From NCBI GenBank assembly GCA_004154925.1, contig QJNS01000028.1, positions 124,001-188,000 of the forward strand: 64,000 nucleotides of DNA. Direction: 5' to 3'. The stretch comes from Monosporascus cannonballus (taxonomy: Eukaryota > Ascomycota > Sordariomycetes > Xylariales). Under the pieces are notes generated by a model that was given only the letters and a program-made list of their open reading frames with translations, was not told the DNA's origin and searched no databases. The translations under genes and the position numbers were made by a program. Below are positions 25,413 through 36,199 of the stretch, piece by piece (positions within the stretch are counted from its first letter, which is position 1; each line of letters opens with the position of its first letter).

Positions 25413-25514
25413 CACCCTAATCCACCTCATAAGGACTAGCTGTGCATATCATCACAGTAAGGTTCGGCGTTATAAACGGAAGCCTAGTAATAAGTATATA
25501 GCCCGGATTATTTT

Positions 25515-25730
25515 ATGATTATTTCATTATTAATATTTTTCAGTAAATGCATTTTGCGAAATTCGGAAGTACCAAAAAGATACCCGCTTAATTTTCGAGA
25601 AAGTACCATTTTAACGTATCGTTCGCGAAATACTTGTAAATGCATTATTCCAATCTATGCGGATAAAGGCGTTTACTTTGGAAACATTGTAGGAAATTGC
25701 AGAATATTTTCTAGTTTTTTAAAGCGGTAA
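25515..25730 (+). CDS. Small open frame, hypothetical, doubtful
   Basis: 71 codons from ATG at 25515 to a TAA at 25728, in sequence that is less AT-extreme than its right flank. The product begins MIISLLIFFSKCILRNSEV and has a short hydrophobic N-terminus but no recognised domain. No conserved neighbour or promoter is evident. It may simply be a chance open frame at the edge of the island. Confidence 0.15.
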   Translation: MIISLLIFFSKCILRNSEVPKRYPLNFRESTILTYRSRNTCKCIIPIYADKGVYFGNIVGNCRIFSSFLKR

Positions 25731-25740
25731 TTTTTACGTT

Positions 25741-26219
25741 ATTTACAGTAATGGAATAATGCTTTAAGTAAAAGATATTTACATAATTCGGGAGATTTAT
25801 TGTTATTAAAATATAATTATATTAAGGCCGGTTATTAAAGCTTTAAGAACATTAAAAATAATAATAGGTATTTTATGAATTATTTCAATTAAACCTTTAT
25901 TTTTTATTCTAAATACTTTTTTAAACAAGTTAAAAGAATAATTAATATTATTTAATTAGACAAATCCCATTTTAAATTTTATAAGTACAAAATTCTTTAT
26001 TAATAAGCTTTTAAGTTCCGTATATCCCATATAAATTTCCACTGAGTTCAAATTTTGCACTTATTCAAAACTTTTCACTTTATTTTTTTATTTAATTAAT
26101 TAATTCCTCTTATTTTCAGCTTAATTAAATCTAATTATTTTGCCTTGCTATAATATGTTATTACTATTACCTTGTTTTTCAAAGAATCCTAAAATAATTA
26201 TATTTAGGATTTTTGGCTT
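25741..26219. other. AT-rich sequence, no gene seen
   Basis: No repeat border, RNA gene or domain is visible. Long A/T runs with scattered CpG. Confidence 0.5.
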
Positions 26220-28190
26220 TTAGTTCCGCGATACCCCTTTTATTTAAACGTCGGAAATCCGACAAATCATTATCTGAAAATCCGCATACTAAAAAGGCTT
26301 TAACGCGAAAAAGCTAATATTTTAGCAGAACAAAATAATATCGAAAATATTCGTTATAATTTAACGCAACAATTAAAAAATAAATTTGATATTTGGAAAG
26401 GTTTAAATGTATATGCAATTTCCAAGGAATAAATGGCGTAAAATATAATTCTTAAGCAAAAACTTAATGCTTATTAATAAGTATTATTTTATAATTATTT
26501 TAATATTCTATTAATTATTAATAACTGGGCAAAATAATATGACCTAAATTAAATGATAATAAGCTAAATCTAGACAAAAAAATATTTGTAATATCAGATA
26601 ATAACAATAAAATACATATTAATATTAATAATAAAATGGCCGAAATATTTTATTATAATGATAATACTGTTAACGATATTGGCTATAAATCAATAGTAAA
26701 TTACTTAGACGATTTATTACCTTAATTACCGCAAACTCCTATTATACCATAGGTTAAAAAATATCGTATAATAATTTAATACCTAAATTTTTACGCTAAT
26801 TATTTCTTAATTATATTACTAATATTTTTAATATTTTTTATCGGCTTAAGCCAGGAATATTTTATTAAATATTGGTACAAAAAATAATAATAAATTTTTA
26901 TATATACGTGACGTTAGAGTTGTCGAATTAATTATTAACAGGGTTACTGATCTTTTAATATAACTTCGTCGCATATTTTAACTATTTTTAACAAATAACG
27001 CCCTTATAAATCGAAACTATTTTAAAATTAATATTAAGGCTGAAAATGTGAAGGAAATTATCTTTCTATTTTATTTCGTATATTCCGATTCTCTTTTATT
27101 ATTTTAATTTTTAAAATTTTTAAATATAACTTTAAATTATTTAACGTTTAACATTTAAAATAATATAATATCATAAACGATTTGTAATTTAAATTATATT
27201 AATATAAAAATAATTACAAACGTTTTTCAAAGTTATAAATCTTACAAAAATATTTCGGCCTTAATCATAATTTTCAATAATTCCGTAAAATACCGTTTAT
27301 TTAAGAAAAAAGCTTTTTGCTGTATTATTTGGCCCGTTATGGATTTTACGATATTTTTACCTGGAAAAAATATCTTTATTTAGCATTATAAAAAAAGAAA
27401 TAAATTTTATAATAAGTTATTGCGGTTTCTAATTTAGGCAAATTCAAAATTAGAAAAAAAAAGATTTATTCGTTTATATGCGTTAAAACCTAATGTTATA
27501 AATAAATATGTTAAATAATTATTTTAAAATAATATTAAAATAATCTAATTATATTTTAAAATACGTATAAGTAAAATTCCGCTTTATCTAGGATTATCCA
27601 GTACTTTATTACTAAAGGTTACCGGCTTTATAACTTAGCGTAATAAGGCCAAAGGAAACAATTTTATGCGTTATTTCGATACGAAATCTTACGGCCTTAT
27701 TTTTAAGGTTCGCTTTTGGCTTTCGAAATTTTTTTTATTCTAGGTATATTATGGGAAATTATGAGATAAAGCTTTAGTTATATTAAGAAATTTAAATAAA
27801 AATAATATTAAAGATATAAAAATAATAAAAATTAATTAGATCTTAAAATTAACGCATTAATTAAAAACGCAAAAAACATTTTAAAAAATTTATTTAATAA
27901 AGCTTTTAAAAAAAAGTTTGGTATTATTAGTTATATTTATATTAATATTATTTTCGCCATATTCCGTAACCTAAGCCTTAGGTTTTATATAAATCGAGAT
28001 TTGCCGCAAAAAAAACCAGAAATAATATAAGTTAAAGGCGGTTATAACATTAATTTCTTAACCGTAACGTAAATAATTTTCCTCTTTTTCCCGTCAAATT
28101 AAGCTTATAAAAATAATTAATGGTAATAAATTTAATTTATTATCTATAATAATTATTTTAAATTATTTCAAATTATTATTAAAAAAACTT
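26220..28190 (+). pseudogene. Decayed coding remnant, unknown product
   Basis: On the plus strand, 26310-26430 reads REKANILAEQNNIENIRYN and LTQQLKNKFDIWKGLNVYA, broken only by TAA/TAG. From about 27290 to 28060 a second stretch reads KSFLLYYLARYGFYDIFTW, then GSLLAFEIFFILGILWEI, again with almost only TAA and TAG stops, as expected from RIP of Gln/Trp codons. The composition looks protein-like over nearly 800 bp, but I do not recognise the family. No LTRs or terminal repeats were found around it. Confidence 0.4.
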
Positions 28191-28332
28191 GAATTTACTG
28201 TATTATTTTTTGGGCGTAAAAATAATATATATTATTTTTGTACGATAATAATTATTTCGGATTATCTTTTTAGTTTTTTTTAATAGGTCTGGAATTTACG
28301 TATTTTGCTGATAGGTAGTCGTAGGTACCTAA

Positions 28333-28391
28333 TAGGTCCTTGGCATTGCCCGCGGGTACCCGTGGGCCGTGGGTAATTTTCGGTGGGTGGT
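28333..28391. repeat. hAT-like terminal/subterminal repeat remnant
   Basis: TAGGTCCTTGGCATTGCCC is followed by GGGTACCCGTGGG, CCGTGGGTA and GGTGGGTGGTT. It resembles the reverse complement of the subterminal ACCCAC-rich block at 30089-30122 and the right end of the MITE at 30240-30289. It marks the start of the non-RIP island and may be one end of an older hAT-type element. I found no matching 8-bp duplication. Confidence 0.35.
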
Positions 28392-28819
28392 TCCTCCCTC
28401 ACCCTAATACCTCTATTGCTCAGACACTACGATGTGACGGTCATCATAAACCGCACCGCTAAGTTCAATAATTAGTTAACCAGCCCCAGTCGTCACAATA
28501 TAATTACATAATACAGGCCCGCGATTGCCTTGCCGCGCTTTAATTTTCTTGCGTTACAACATTCTTGATATTTTATTTTGCACCTACCCAAGTAGTTACC
28601 TAGGGCGCTAACTTTCTCCTCAGACTTCATCACTCCCTTGTGTTGCGTCGCCACAGCATCGAGTATATACACCCTTCATGAAGGAACTTCTCCTGCTAAA
28701 AGTTGCAGTTATATGTTCATTAATAGAGGTACTTGATTTAGGCGCCCCTACCGTACGCCTTCGTCTACTGGCTTAGTCTGTCCTGATTATCTACGAAGCA
28801 TGTTTTCCACAGATATCGT
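28392..28819. other. Unique GC-balanced sequence, no gene seen
   Basis: Not RIP-mutated. It has stops in all frames and no RNA gene or repeat. Possibly the decayed 3' continuation of the minus-strand frame at 28820-29076. Confidence 0.4.
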
Positions 28820-29050
28820 CTAAACTACACACACTCCGAATAACAATATTCCGATATTACGGATATCTAACTCGGTTACACTGGTACTGAGAGTATGGTT
28901 GCTATTAGTTTTGAAAGGGTAACTTCGCCTGATAGCCAATCCACAATGCCTACATTTCCCCCTACACCTGTGTCTATCTTGCTCGAATCGACCTGAAGGG
29001 CCTGTTGTGTCTCTGGCTTGTCTCACAACTTCATCGATACTTGTCTTCAT
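28820..29050 (-). pseudogene. Possible BED-type zinc-finger fragment
   Basis: 76 codons from ATG at 29050 to a stop at 28820; the frame is open upstream to about 29074, giving VWDEF before the ATG. It contains RCRGKCRHCG (Cys-x2-Cys), then an H and STSVTEL. The aromatic VWDEF followed by Cys-x2-Cys recalls the start of BED fingers that open hAT transposases, and hAT-like ends lie on both sides of this island. The second ligand pair is not in canonical form and no transposase core follows. Real but truncated coding, or chance; low certainty. Confidence 0.25.
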
Positions 29051-29079
29051 AAGACAAAACTCATCCCAAACCAGCCACT

Positions 29080-30069
29080 ACGCAGTAACCCATCAATACC
29101 AGTGGCTTAGAACCGGCCCGAGTTGTTAGCGATATGACGCCCGTACCGGCAGAAAACACACTTACGAAGAACTCCACCGACAGAAATCTGAGGAGAAAGC
29201 ACGATTTTCAAATATCGGATACGGACCAGAAGATCGATAACGACGGAGAGGGCATACTAAATTATAACCACACCAGAAGTTAAAATTGGGAAATCCATAA
29301 AGTTAGTTCATTCGAAAATAGGAGTGTCGGCTTTTTCACGATTTACTCGCCAACTACCTCATACCTGGTTCCATTGATCCCAAAGATCTATCCAAACCAT
29401 GTCGATCTAGATATCCTTGGATATATCCAGTTTGATCCAGAAAAACTAGATAATAAAAAGTATAGAAACCGGCCAAACTAAACAACTACGAAGACGATGA
29501 TAGCGCATAGCCTGTAATTGTTCCAAGACGCACCACCATCCTGATAAGTCACCTCTCCCACACTCATCCCATCATGTTAGCTCCACATATTATTTCCAGG
29601 CTGTCACTAATTAAGCCGGGTACTGGTTGTATTCAAAAGCCACCTAGTATCAACTAGCTGCGACGCAACAACCACAACCCGTACAGCCAAAAAAATTGAA
29701 ATACGGCTTTCTCCCATACAAAATATAGTTGGAAGCCCGGTGTACGATGATGCGACCGGTGGTTGCGCCGTCGCAGTAATAAGGGCGTTGCGGTCTGCCT
29801 ATTTTCCAGACTTAAACTAGACCATTGTCAGACCCAGCTGAAGTCGATCAAACAGCTAAGCCTTGGCTTAGTTTGATCACCTACTGAAACAAGGCTACTT
29901 TATGCACCCCGGTATCTTTTCCTCTTAGCTACAGTTGTATTTACGTGTATAAAAGGAGGGTTCACTACCCTCACCTTCTATCTAGGACCTTCTAGTGGTC
30001 ATGCAACCTGTTAATACACTTTTCTTCAGTTATATGCTTCTGTGTGTGATGTCAGGGTCTCATAGCCAT
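29080..30069. other. Unique GC-balanced sequence, no gene assigned
   Basis: Non-RIP sequence with no frame I trust. It contains a 34-nt hairpin (29845-29878) and a TATAAAAGG at 29948-29956 followed by a pyrimidine-rich stretch, which could be a promoter or an old LTR, but no partner copy or duplication is present in the window. Confidence 0.4.
29845..29878. repeat. Inverted repeat (hairpin)
   Basis: Left arm GATCAAACAGCTAAGCC and right arm GGCTTAGTTTGATC pair over 14 bp, with a 3-nt bulge (AGC) and a 3-nt centre remnant. It lies about 70 bp upstream of a TATA-like sequence. Confidence 0.75.
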
Positions 30070-30077
30070 ATTGGCCG

Positions 30078-30289
30078 TAGGGTTTGCACTAACCACCCAC
30101 CCACGCTACCCACCAGTACCCACGGATGATATTTTCAATCATATATAAGTAATACAGGCCTGTAGATAATAATAGGCTGCTTTTATAATAGTTATATCTA
30201 GGTAACCGGAAGTATTAGGCTTTTATGGCGTATTACTTTACGTTGTGGGTAGTGAATGGGTACCCATTGGGTACCCATTGCAAACCCTA
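30078..30289. mobile_element. hAT-type MITE (212 bp) with 8-bp target duplication
   Basis: Terminal inverted repeats TAGGGTTTGCA (30078-30088) and TGCAAACCCTA (30279-30289) are perfect over 11 bp. They are flanked by identical 8-bp duplications ATTGGCCG at 30070-30077 and 30290-30297. An 8-bp duplication and short inverted ends are the hallmark of the hAT superfamily. The interior has no coding capacity. Subterminal blocks are rich in ACCCAC / GGGTACCC repeats, the usual place for transposase binding. It would need a transposase from elsewhere. Confidence 0.88.
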
Positions 30290-30297
30290 ATTGGCCG

Positions 30298-30934
30298 TAA
30301 TTTCTATCAAACCAAAATTGATCAATTTCTTTTATATATATTAACCTGTATTTGACGGGTATATAGGGTTTTATACTTATCAGGCTTTATATGGTTGAGT
30401 AGCGATTTTTTCTTATAAAAATTAGTTTTATTTAGTAAATGGAATAAACCGGCAAGAAATTCGACGATTTTGACAACGGCGTGCCATACAAGACGGCTGT
30501 GTGAGAATACGGCGCCTAATGCGCTGCGACCAACAACCGAACATTAGCCGGCCCACCTACTAGCATAAAGGACCGTCTGGTGGTATCAGGGAACGCCAGA
30601 TGGAAGTAACCTAATACACTCACTTCTTGGAATACGCTCTGCGGCTGGTCGGGGGTCACCTCACCCTAGCCCTCAGCTACCCATTATCTTACAGGCTGTT
30701 CGCGCCATGACAACTCAGGCCTCGCTGGGTCGTTACGAGGATTTGGAATTTAATTGGTTAATTATTAGCATCTTGGCGTAATACTTTGAGAAGCTCCGAA
30801 AAGAATGGAGAACGAGCTAGCGATAGCGTGAGCTAGCTGAAAACGGTAAGCAGGTGGAAACAGCGGGTAAAAACTACGTTTAGTCAGAATACAATAACCT
30901 GTTTTGGGAAGAATGCGCTATTGAGCGGGCCGTT
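30298..30934. other. 5' flank of tRNA gene, unique sequence
   Basis: 30300-30470 is AT-rich; 30478-30934 is GC-balanced and not RIP-mutated. No open frame or repeat is convincing. A short inverted block GAGCTAGCG / GCGTGAGCTAGCT is at 30811-30838. Confidence 0.4.
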
Positions 30935-31028
30935 GTCAGGTTGGCCGAGTGGTTAAGGCGGTAGATTTAAGCTAATTTCTTAATCTCTACTGACGAGAGT
31001 CTCATGGGTTCGAATCCCATATCTGACA
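30935..31028 (+). tRNA. tRNA-Leu (anticodon TAA), with 13-nt intron
   Basis: A full cloverleaf can be drawn. Acceptor GTCAGGT pairs with ATCTGAC (31021-31027) plus discriminator A. The D arm is GCC/GGC. The anticodon stem GTAGA (30961-30965) pairs with TCTAC (30986-30990). The anticodon TAA is at 30968-30970. A long variable arm (GAC/GTC) marks it as a class II tRNA. The T arm is ATGGG-TTCGAAT-CCCAT. The 13-nt intron 30972-30984 sits one base 3' of the anticodon, the standard eukaryotic position. Internal A box (30942-30952) and B box (GGTTCGAATCC, 31007-31017) match Pol III promoters. Its product decodes UUA (and by wobble UUG) leucine codons. It is the only gene here that looks functional, and it escaped RIP. 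Confidence 0.95.
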
Positions 31029-31032
31029 AGTC

Positions 31033-31037
31033 TTTTT
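31033..31037 (+). terminator. Pol III terminator of tRNA-Leu
   Basis: A run of five T residues begins four bases after the discriminator base, the usual Pol III stop signal. Confidence 0.75.
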
Positions 31038-31733
31038 GCTCTTAATTTACATCCATTCTTATGGTTCGGTGTTTATGTAAATGATTTATTTTTATGCATT
31101 ACAAAAGTAAAAATTATTTTTTATAATAAGTAATAAGTTAAGTAATTGTTTTTAAAATCTTTTTTTTATTTTTTAATTGTTAATTAAATTTAAATAAATA
31201 ACATATTTTACGTAAAGCTGTTTATTAAATATAACAAATTTAGTTTTATAAATTGAATTTAAAAAAATTAAATGTATAAATATATATATATTAAAATATT
31301 AAACTTATAAAATGTATAAAAAAACTTTTTTTTCTTATAATATTGACGCGGTATTATATATAGAGAATAAATAGAAGAAAATATTACAAACTGTATAATA
31401 AAGCGATTTATTTTTAATATTATAATTTAAATAACTTAAAATAAAAAAAGGTTAAAACGGCTAAAACGGTTAAATATAAAACAAGTAATAAAATAAAAAG
31501 AAGAGAAATTCGATGTTCTCTTGGCTAGAATTTATTATAATTATAACTACCTAAATTTAGAATAATATTTTAAAATACGAAGATTATCCTATTTGCTAAG
31601 ATTTACAGTTAAAACCTACAAATATTATTGAAAATAAACGGCTTTCAGAATAATTATAAAGTTAAACTGTTTTGACATATATAATATATAAAAATACGAA
31701 ATATATAATAAATACGGCCGATTTCGACTAGAT
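31038..31733. other. AT-rich sequence, no gene seen
   Basis: The sequence turns AT-rich within about 50 bp of the tRNA gene. No element, RNA gene or convincing frame is visible up to the left border of A'. Confidence 0.5.
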
Positions 31734-31886
31734 ATTAATGTGGCGGCTAGGCGGTTTAACTAACTATTAAATCTTAGTCGTACGGGTTTATGTTAACAGA
31801 AGTATTATAGAAAATTGAGCAATAAATATAGTAATGTATTACGTTTTATAATTCCAAGGGTGCTCTAAGTAACGATATTATATTAC

Positions 31887-32313
31887 TGTAACGAACCTGT
31901 CATACATCCATCTGGAGGTATGAGCGGTATCCGAAAAAGGTCTTGATTTGCAGGTAATAATAAGGCGAGGAATAATTCGGTGATCTGTTCGTTAAAGAGA
32001 TTTAAAAACTTTCCCCTTAATTAGAAAATGGTACAGTTACTTTTTAATTAAAAACTTAGATTAATTGTTAAAAAGCGAAACTATATAAATACTATTTACA
32101 TAAAAAACAGATTTATTATATATTCCAATTTCTTAAAGTAAATATATTACAGACCTATATAAATTATATAATCTGATTAATTTATTAGATCATTTAAATC
32201 ATTACCCTTCAAATTGTTAGCCAAGGCCTTTCGTCCGAGATTTAGCCGTAATGGGCCTACGCTGGACCACAGAGGCCTAATCCCTCGAAACAGGAACCCC
32301 TGTTCTTATAACA
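31887..32313 (-). repeat. 3' LTR of E
   Basis: 427 bp, plus-strand ends TGTAACGAACCTG and GTTCTTATAACA. It matches the LTR at 38654-39080 along its full length with mainly C/T and G/A differences. The adjacent minus-strand sequence GGAAAAAGGAAATAA (32314-32328) is the polypurine tract. Confidence 0.93.
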
Positions 32314-32439
32314 TTATTTCCTTTTTCCAAAGATCTTTATCCCAAAGATAAAAGCCGTAAGTCGTTATCTTGCTTTATTTAAAAAATGCTGGGAAGATTT
32401 CAGCTGACTTTATCATAACAGGTCGTATTCGGAAGGGAA

Positions 32440-33020
32440 AAAAAAACCTCGATTAAATTAACGCAAGGCTCGTAATAATCGCGCGGATTATATTGAAAAA
32501 TTTGGGTCGAAAGTTATTACTTATTCGAATTATGTTCGTTTCGGGGAATTTAATTATTTCATTATTGCGGCCATTCCAAGTTGTAATTATTGCACCCGTT
32601 ACTAACGTTTATTTTGCGACGTATTAAATATGAATTCCCTAATAAAAATCGGGGAGGAATAAAAACGTTTACAAAAGGAATAGCGTAAAGTGGAAAATAA
32701 ATTAATGGAATTTCTGGGACGCTTAAAACGCTTACGCCTTCAGCAAAATGTTTTACAAAAAAAGGCCTTTGTTATTTTAAAAAAAAGGTTATAAAATAAA
32801 TTAGTTAAAAAATAGGAAAAATTAAAGAAAAAACAATAACGTATGGAGGCAAAACAAACATTGTTCGTTTTTGAAATAAACGCGATAATAAAGGTATTTA
32901 TTTTTTTCGACTGGAACGCCGTAAGGGTTAATTTAAATGGGGAACCTTTGTTACTTGCGACCTTGGCCGCATTAAAGACGGTCGGTTAGGATTTTGGCGG
33001 TAAAACGTTTTAACCAAATT
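32440..33020 (+). pseudogene. Antisense accessory frame of E: Cys cluster plus coiled coil
   Basis: A plus-strand frame, opposite to gag-pol of E, between the chromodomain and the 3' LTR. In order it reads a basic start (KKKPRLN.RKARNNRADYI), then a Cys cluster CNYCTRY.RLFCDV, then a long Lys/Glu/Leu/Arg-rich stretch typical of a coiled coil (KVENKLMEFLGRLKRLRLQQ and on), then FDWNAVRVNLNGEPLLLATL. Internal stops are mostly TAA/TAG at probable Gln/Trp positions. The antisense frame of C has the same order of parts. The Cys cluster suggests metal or nucleic-acid binding; the role is unknown. Confidence 0.6.
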
Positions 33021-33059
33021 TATCGTATTCGTTAAATAGTTAAATGGTTCCCACATATT

Positions 33060-34330
33060 TTCTTTATATAAGTATCTTTCTTATTTAACTAAGTACTGGA
33101 TTTTATTTTTAATCATTCTGAAATCCAGTATTCGTTCAATTTCGTATTCGTCTAAACTTTTTTCGAATTCTAGGTCTATTTCCAACGGGGCGTTCTTAAA
33201 TGTTGGTTTAAGCAAAAAAATGTGAAAAATAGGGTGTATCTTTATATTTTTGGGTAACGACAGCCGGTAATTAGTTTTAGAAATAACTTTTTCAACCTTA
33301 AACGGTTTAAGTTTTTTAAAATCGAACTTATTATTAGGTTTTTTAATTTTGATCTATAAGATATTCGAAATCGCGTTTTGTTTTTGGCGTAATAAATAAA
33401 CCTTATCTTTTTTTATTAAAATTAATCCCTTAATTCTCTTTTTGTTATAATATTAGGTTATTCGTTATTAAAGGAATCGTAATTCATTTTGGAAACGGGC
33501 TTAAATCGTTTTAATTTTAATCGTTAATATTTCTGCTTTTAAGGTAATCGTGGTAATTTTTGGTGTTTTGTTAAGCGGTTATTTGGGTCGTTTTACCTTT
33601 GTATCGTATCTGTATATAGCGGTATAAGGGGATACGCCTATATTTTCGTTAACAAATATATTATAAACGATTTATGCCAATAATAAGAATTTTATCCAGT
33701 TATTTTGTTAATAATTAACGTAACTTCGAAAATATTATTCTAAGGTCTGGTTTAATTTTTTGGTTTGGTTATCCGTTTAAAAATAATATGCCGTTAAGAA
33801 CTTAAGTTTAACACCTATTTGTTTAAAAAAACTAATGCCGAATTTTGAAATAAATAACGTATTTCTGTCGGAAATAATCTTTTCTGGTATTTCGTATTTA
33901 TCAAGGTAATATCTGATCAAAGCGTAAGCTAACTGTTCTGCCGTTATATTTTTTTTAAAAGGCAGAAAATACCCATACTTAATGAGTCTATCGATAATCA
34001 TTTACATTCCGTCGTACTTAATTCCAATGACTAAGTTTTTAGATGGAGGTAAGCTAATAATAAAATTCCAAGTTATGGTATTTTATACCTTATTAGGAAT
34101 ATCGGTAGGTTATAGTAGCCCGTAAGACTTATGGCGTGCTGCTTTAGCCTTATTATAAATATTGCAGTTCTTAATTATTTTCTTAATTATACGTCGTAGT
34201 TCTAAAAAGTCATATTTTTCTTATAATCGTCTAATAATTTTAAAGATTTCTTAATATCCGTATAATTGATTTTCGTAAAATTCCTTTACAAACTATTCCT
34301 ATTAATCTTTGGGAACATAAATTTTGCCAT
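33060..34330 (-). pseudogene. pol of E: integrase and chromodomain
   Basis: From right to left on the minus strand: a zinc-binding end with NCNIY (last Cys changed to Tyr) and KAKAARHKSYGLL; the core TWNFIISLPPSK, where the first catalytic Asp is Asn; and the open stretch 33777-34001 with DRLIKYGYFLPFK and EKIISDRNTLFISKFG, which keeps the second Asp. The chromodomain at about 33072-33150 reads EYEIERILDFRMIKN and QYLVK, followed by a stop where Trp is expected. It would insert the cDNA and steer it to marked chromatin. It is inactive here because of the Asp loss and stops. Confidence 0.88.
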
Positions 34331-34639
34331 AGTATAACAACTAATTTTTTGGTTACCTTTTTAGCTATTAAACTTTTTTCTGTTTTTTTATATCGTAAGA
34401 ATTTCGGAACCGTATAAAAAGTTCGGGCGTCGGTTTCTTTATTATTTCACATAATTATACGGTACCGTCCTTGTTGTATTATAGTATTTACATACTTTTT
34501 TTGGGGACTTTGGAATTGTAATTTCCTTTACGATTAAAAATATCCGCCTGGATATTCTTTTTTTTTATATGATGGATTTTAAAGTTAAATCTAAATAAAA
34601 AAAATTATCCATTTTTTATATTTTTTGTTTAGTTCTTAA

Positions 34640-35800
34640 GTTTTCATAAATTGCATAAAGTTTTTGTAATTAAAGTAAATATCGAAAGGTTTTTTCGTTT
34701 TACTAAAAAAAGGTTTTTATTCTTTAAAAGTGTTAATATTTACTAATAGCTTTTTATCGTAAATCTAATATTTAAATTTTGCGTTTCGAAATATTTTTAA
34801 GTAATATGCTACTAGATATTATTTGCCGTTATTTTTTTATTGTTTTAAGATTACACCTAAAGCGTATTTTAAAGTATTTATCTTTAGGTATTTTTTCTTA
34901 TCTGGGTTTAGCATTTTTATTATTAATCCGTTAATAATTGTATTTTTTAATTTTCGAAATGCTTTTTTTGTTTTCTTTAGGAATTCGAACTTTTTTCTAA
35001 TATATTCCTTAATGGTAAGTTTCGTTAATGGCCTAACGATATTTCCGTATTTTTCGATTAAATTACGTATATAACTTATAAATCCTAAGATTTGTCGGAT
35101 GTTTATAACGGTCGCCTTATCGGGGATAAATTAATCCTTAATTACTTCCAATTTGGAACATTAAATTTGAATTTGACCGGAGGTAAAAATATATCCTAGA
35201 AAATCCAGTTTCTGTATATGCTATATGTTTTTGACTGGGTTAATTCGAATATTTGCTTTATTTAAAGTCCTAAGTATTTGGGCCACGTGCTTCTTGTATT
35301 TTTCTAAAGTTTCTAAGTAGACAAGGATATCGTCGAGGTAGACAAACACAAATTTATCCAGGAATTATCTGAGAGTAGTTATAACTAAGCTTTGGAAATT
35401 AGCGGGAGCATTAATAAGTCCTATCGGCATTATTTTGTACTCGTAAAGTCCATATATTGTTCTAAATGCCGTTTTCCATTTTTCTCCTTTGGTTATTTGG
35501 ATGCGGTAATAGCTATTACGAAGGTCGAAAGCTGTAAATTATTTGGCTTTACTGGCGTTTTCCTTTAAGGTAATTATAAGTATTAGAAAGTATTTATTCT
35601 TAATTATGATATTATTTAATTATCTGTAATCGATTACTTTTCGATAAATAAGGTTTCCGTTTTTATCGATTTTTTGCTTGTTATCCTTAGTTTTTGGTAT
35701 TATAAGTACGAGGTATCCAGCAGGGGAGTTAAAAGGCTGGATATATCCTTTCTTTAGATTTAGTTATATATTTTTCCATAAGGCTTTTAATTTCTCTGGG
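34640..35800 (-). pseudogene. pol of E: reverse transcriptase and RNase H
   Basis: Minus-strand RT motifs in order: GYIQPFNSPAGYLVLIIPK (near 35750), VIDYR, FDLRNSYYRIQI, GLYEYKIMPIGLINAPANF (near 35410), VFVYLDDILVYLETLEKYKK with YLDD at 35329-35340, and LGFISYIRNLIEKYG at the start of the connection domain (near 35040-35080). RNase H follows with NTLKYALGVILKQ near 34840. Catalytic Asp residues of YLDD and FDLR are intact, but several stops interrupt the frame, mostly at Trp/Gln positions. Confidence 0.92.
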
Positions 35801-36199
35801 TTTATGTGGTAAATTTTATGGAACTTAGGATAATGTCCTTTTTTAATAGGTATCCTGTGGTCCCATTAACTATAAGGGGATAGCTTATGATTTTCTTTAT
35901 TTTTAAATAATCTTTTGAATCCTTAATATTTCGGGGGTATCGTTAAAACTTGGTTTGGAATTCGTATTTCCTTAATAATATAACAAACTTTTTTATTATT
36001 TTCCTAGGATTTTTTGGACTTTTCTCACGAGAATATCCGTTCTTTCTAATTAATATGTAAGTTATTTAAACGGAACCATAATATTCCTAAAATAATATCG
36101 TATTTAAAGATATTAACGATATTTAATAAGATATACTTTTGGCGCCTTTAAATCTATATAAGGAGTTCCTCCGTTTCTCTAAGGATTCGTCTATTATTA

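Noticed and set aside
29602..30050. Possible unmutated LTR or promoter with TATAAAAGG and a hairpin
   Set aside because: No second copy, no target duplication and no downstream retroelement sequence in the window.
28333..30289. One full hAT element from 28333 to 30289
   Set aside because: The right end belongs to the 212-bp MITE with its own perfect 8-bp duplications; no matching duplication was found at 28325-28332.
34823..35074. 83-codon plus-strand open frame
   Set aside because: Opposite the RT connection/RNase H region of E, which is recognisable on the minus strand.
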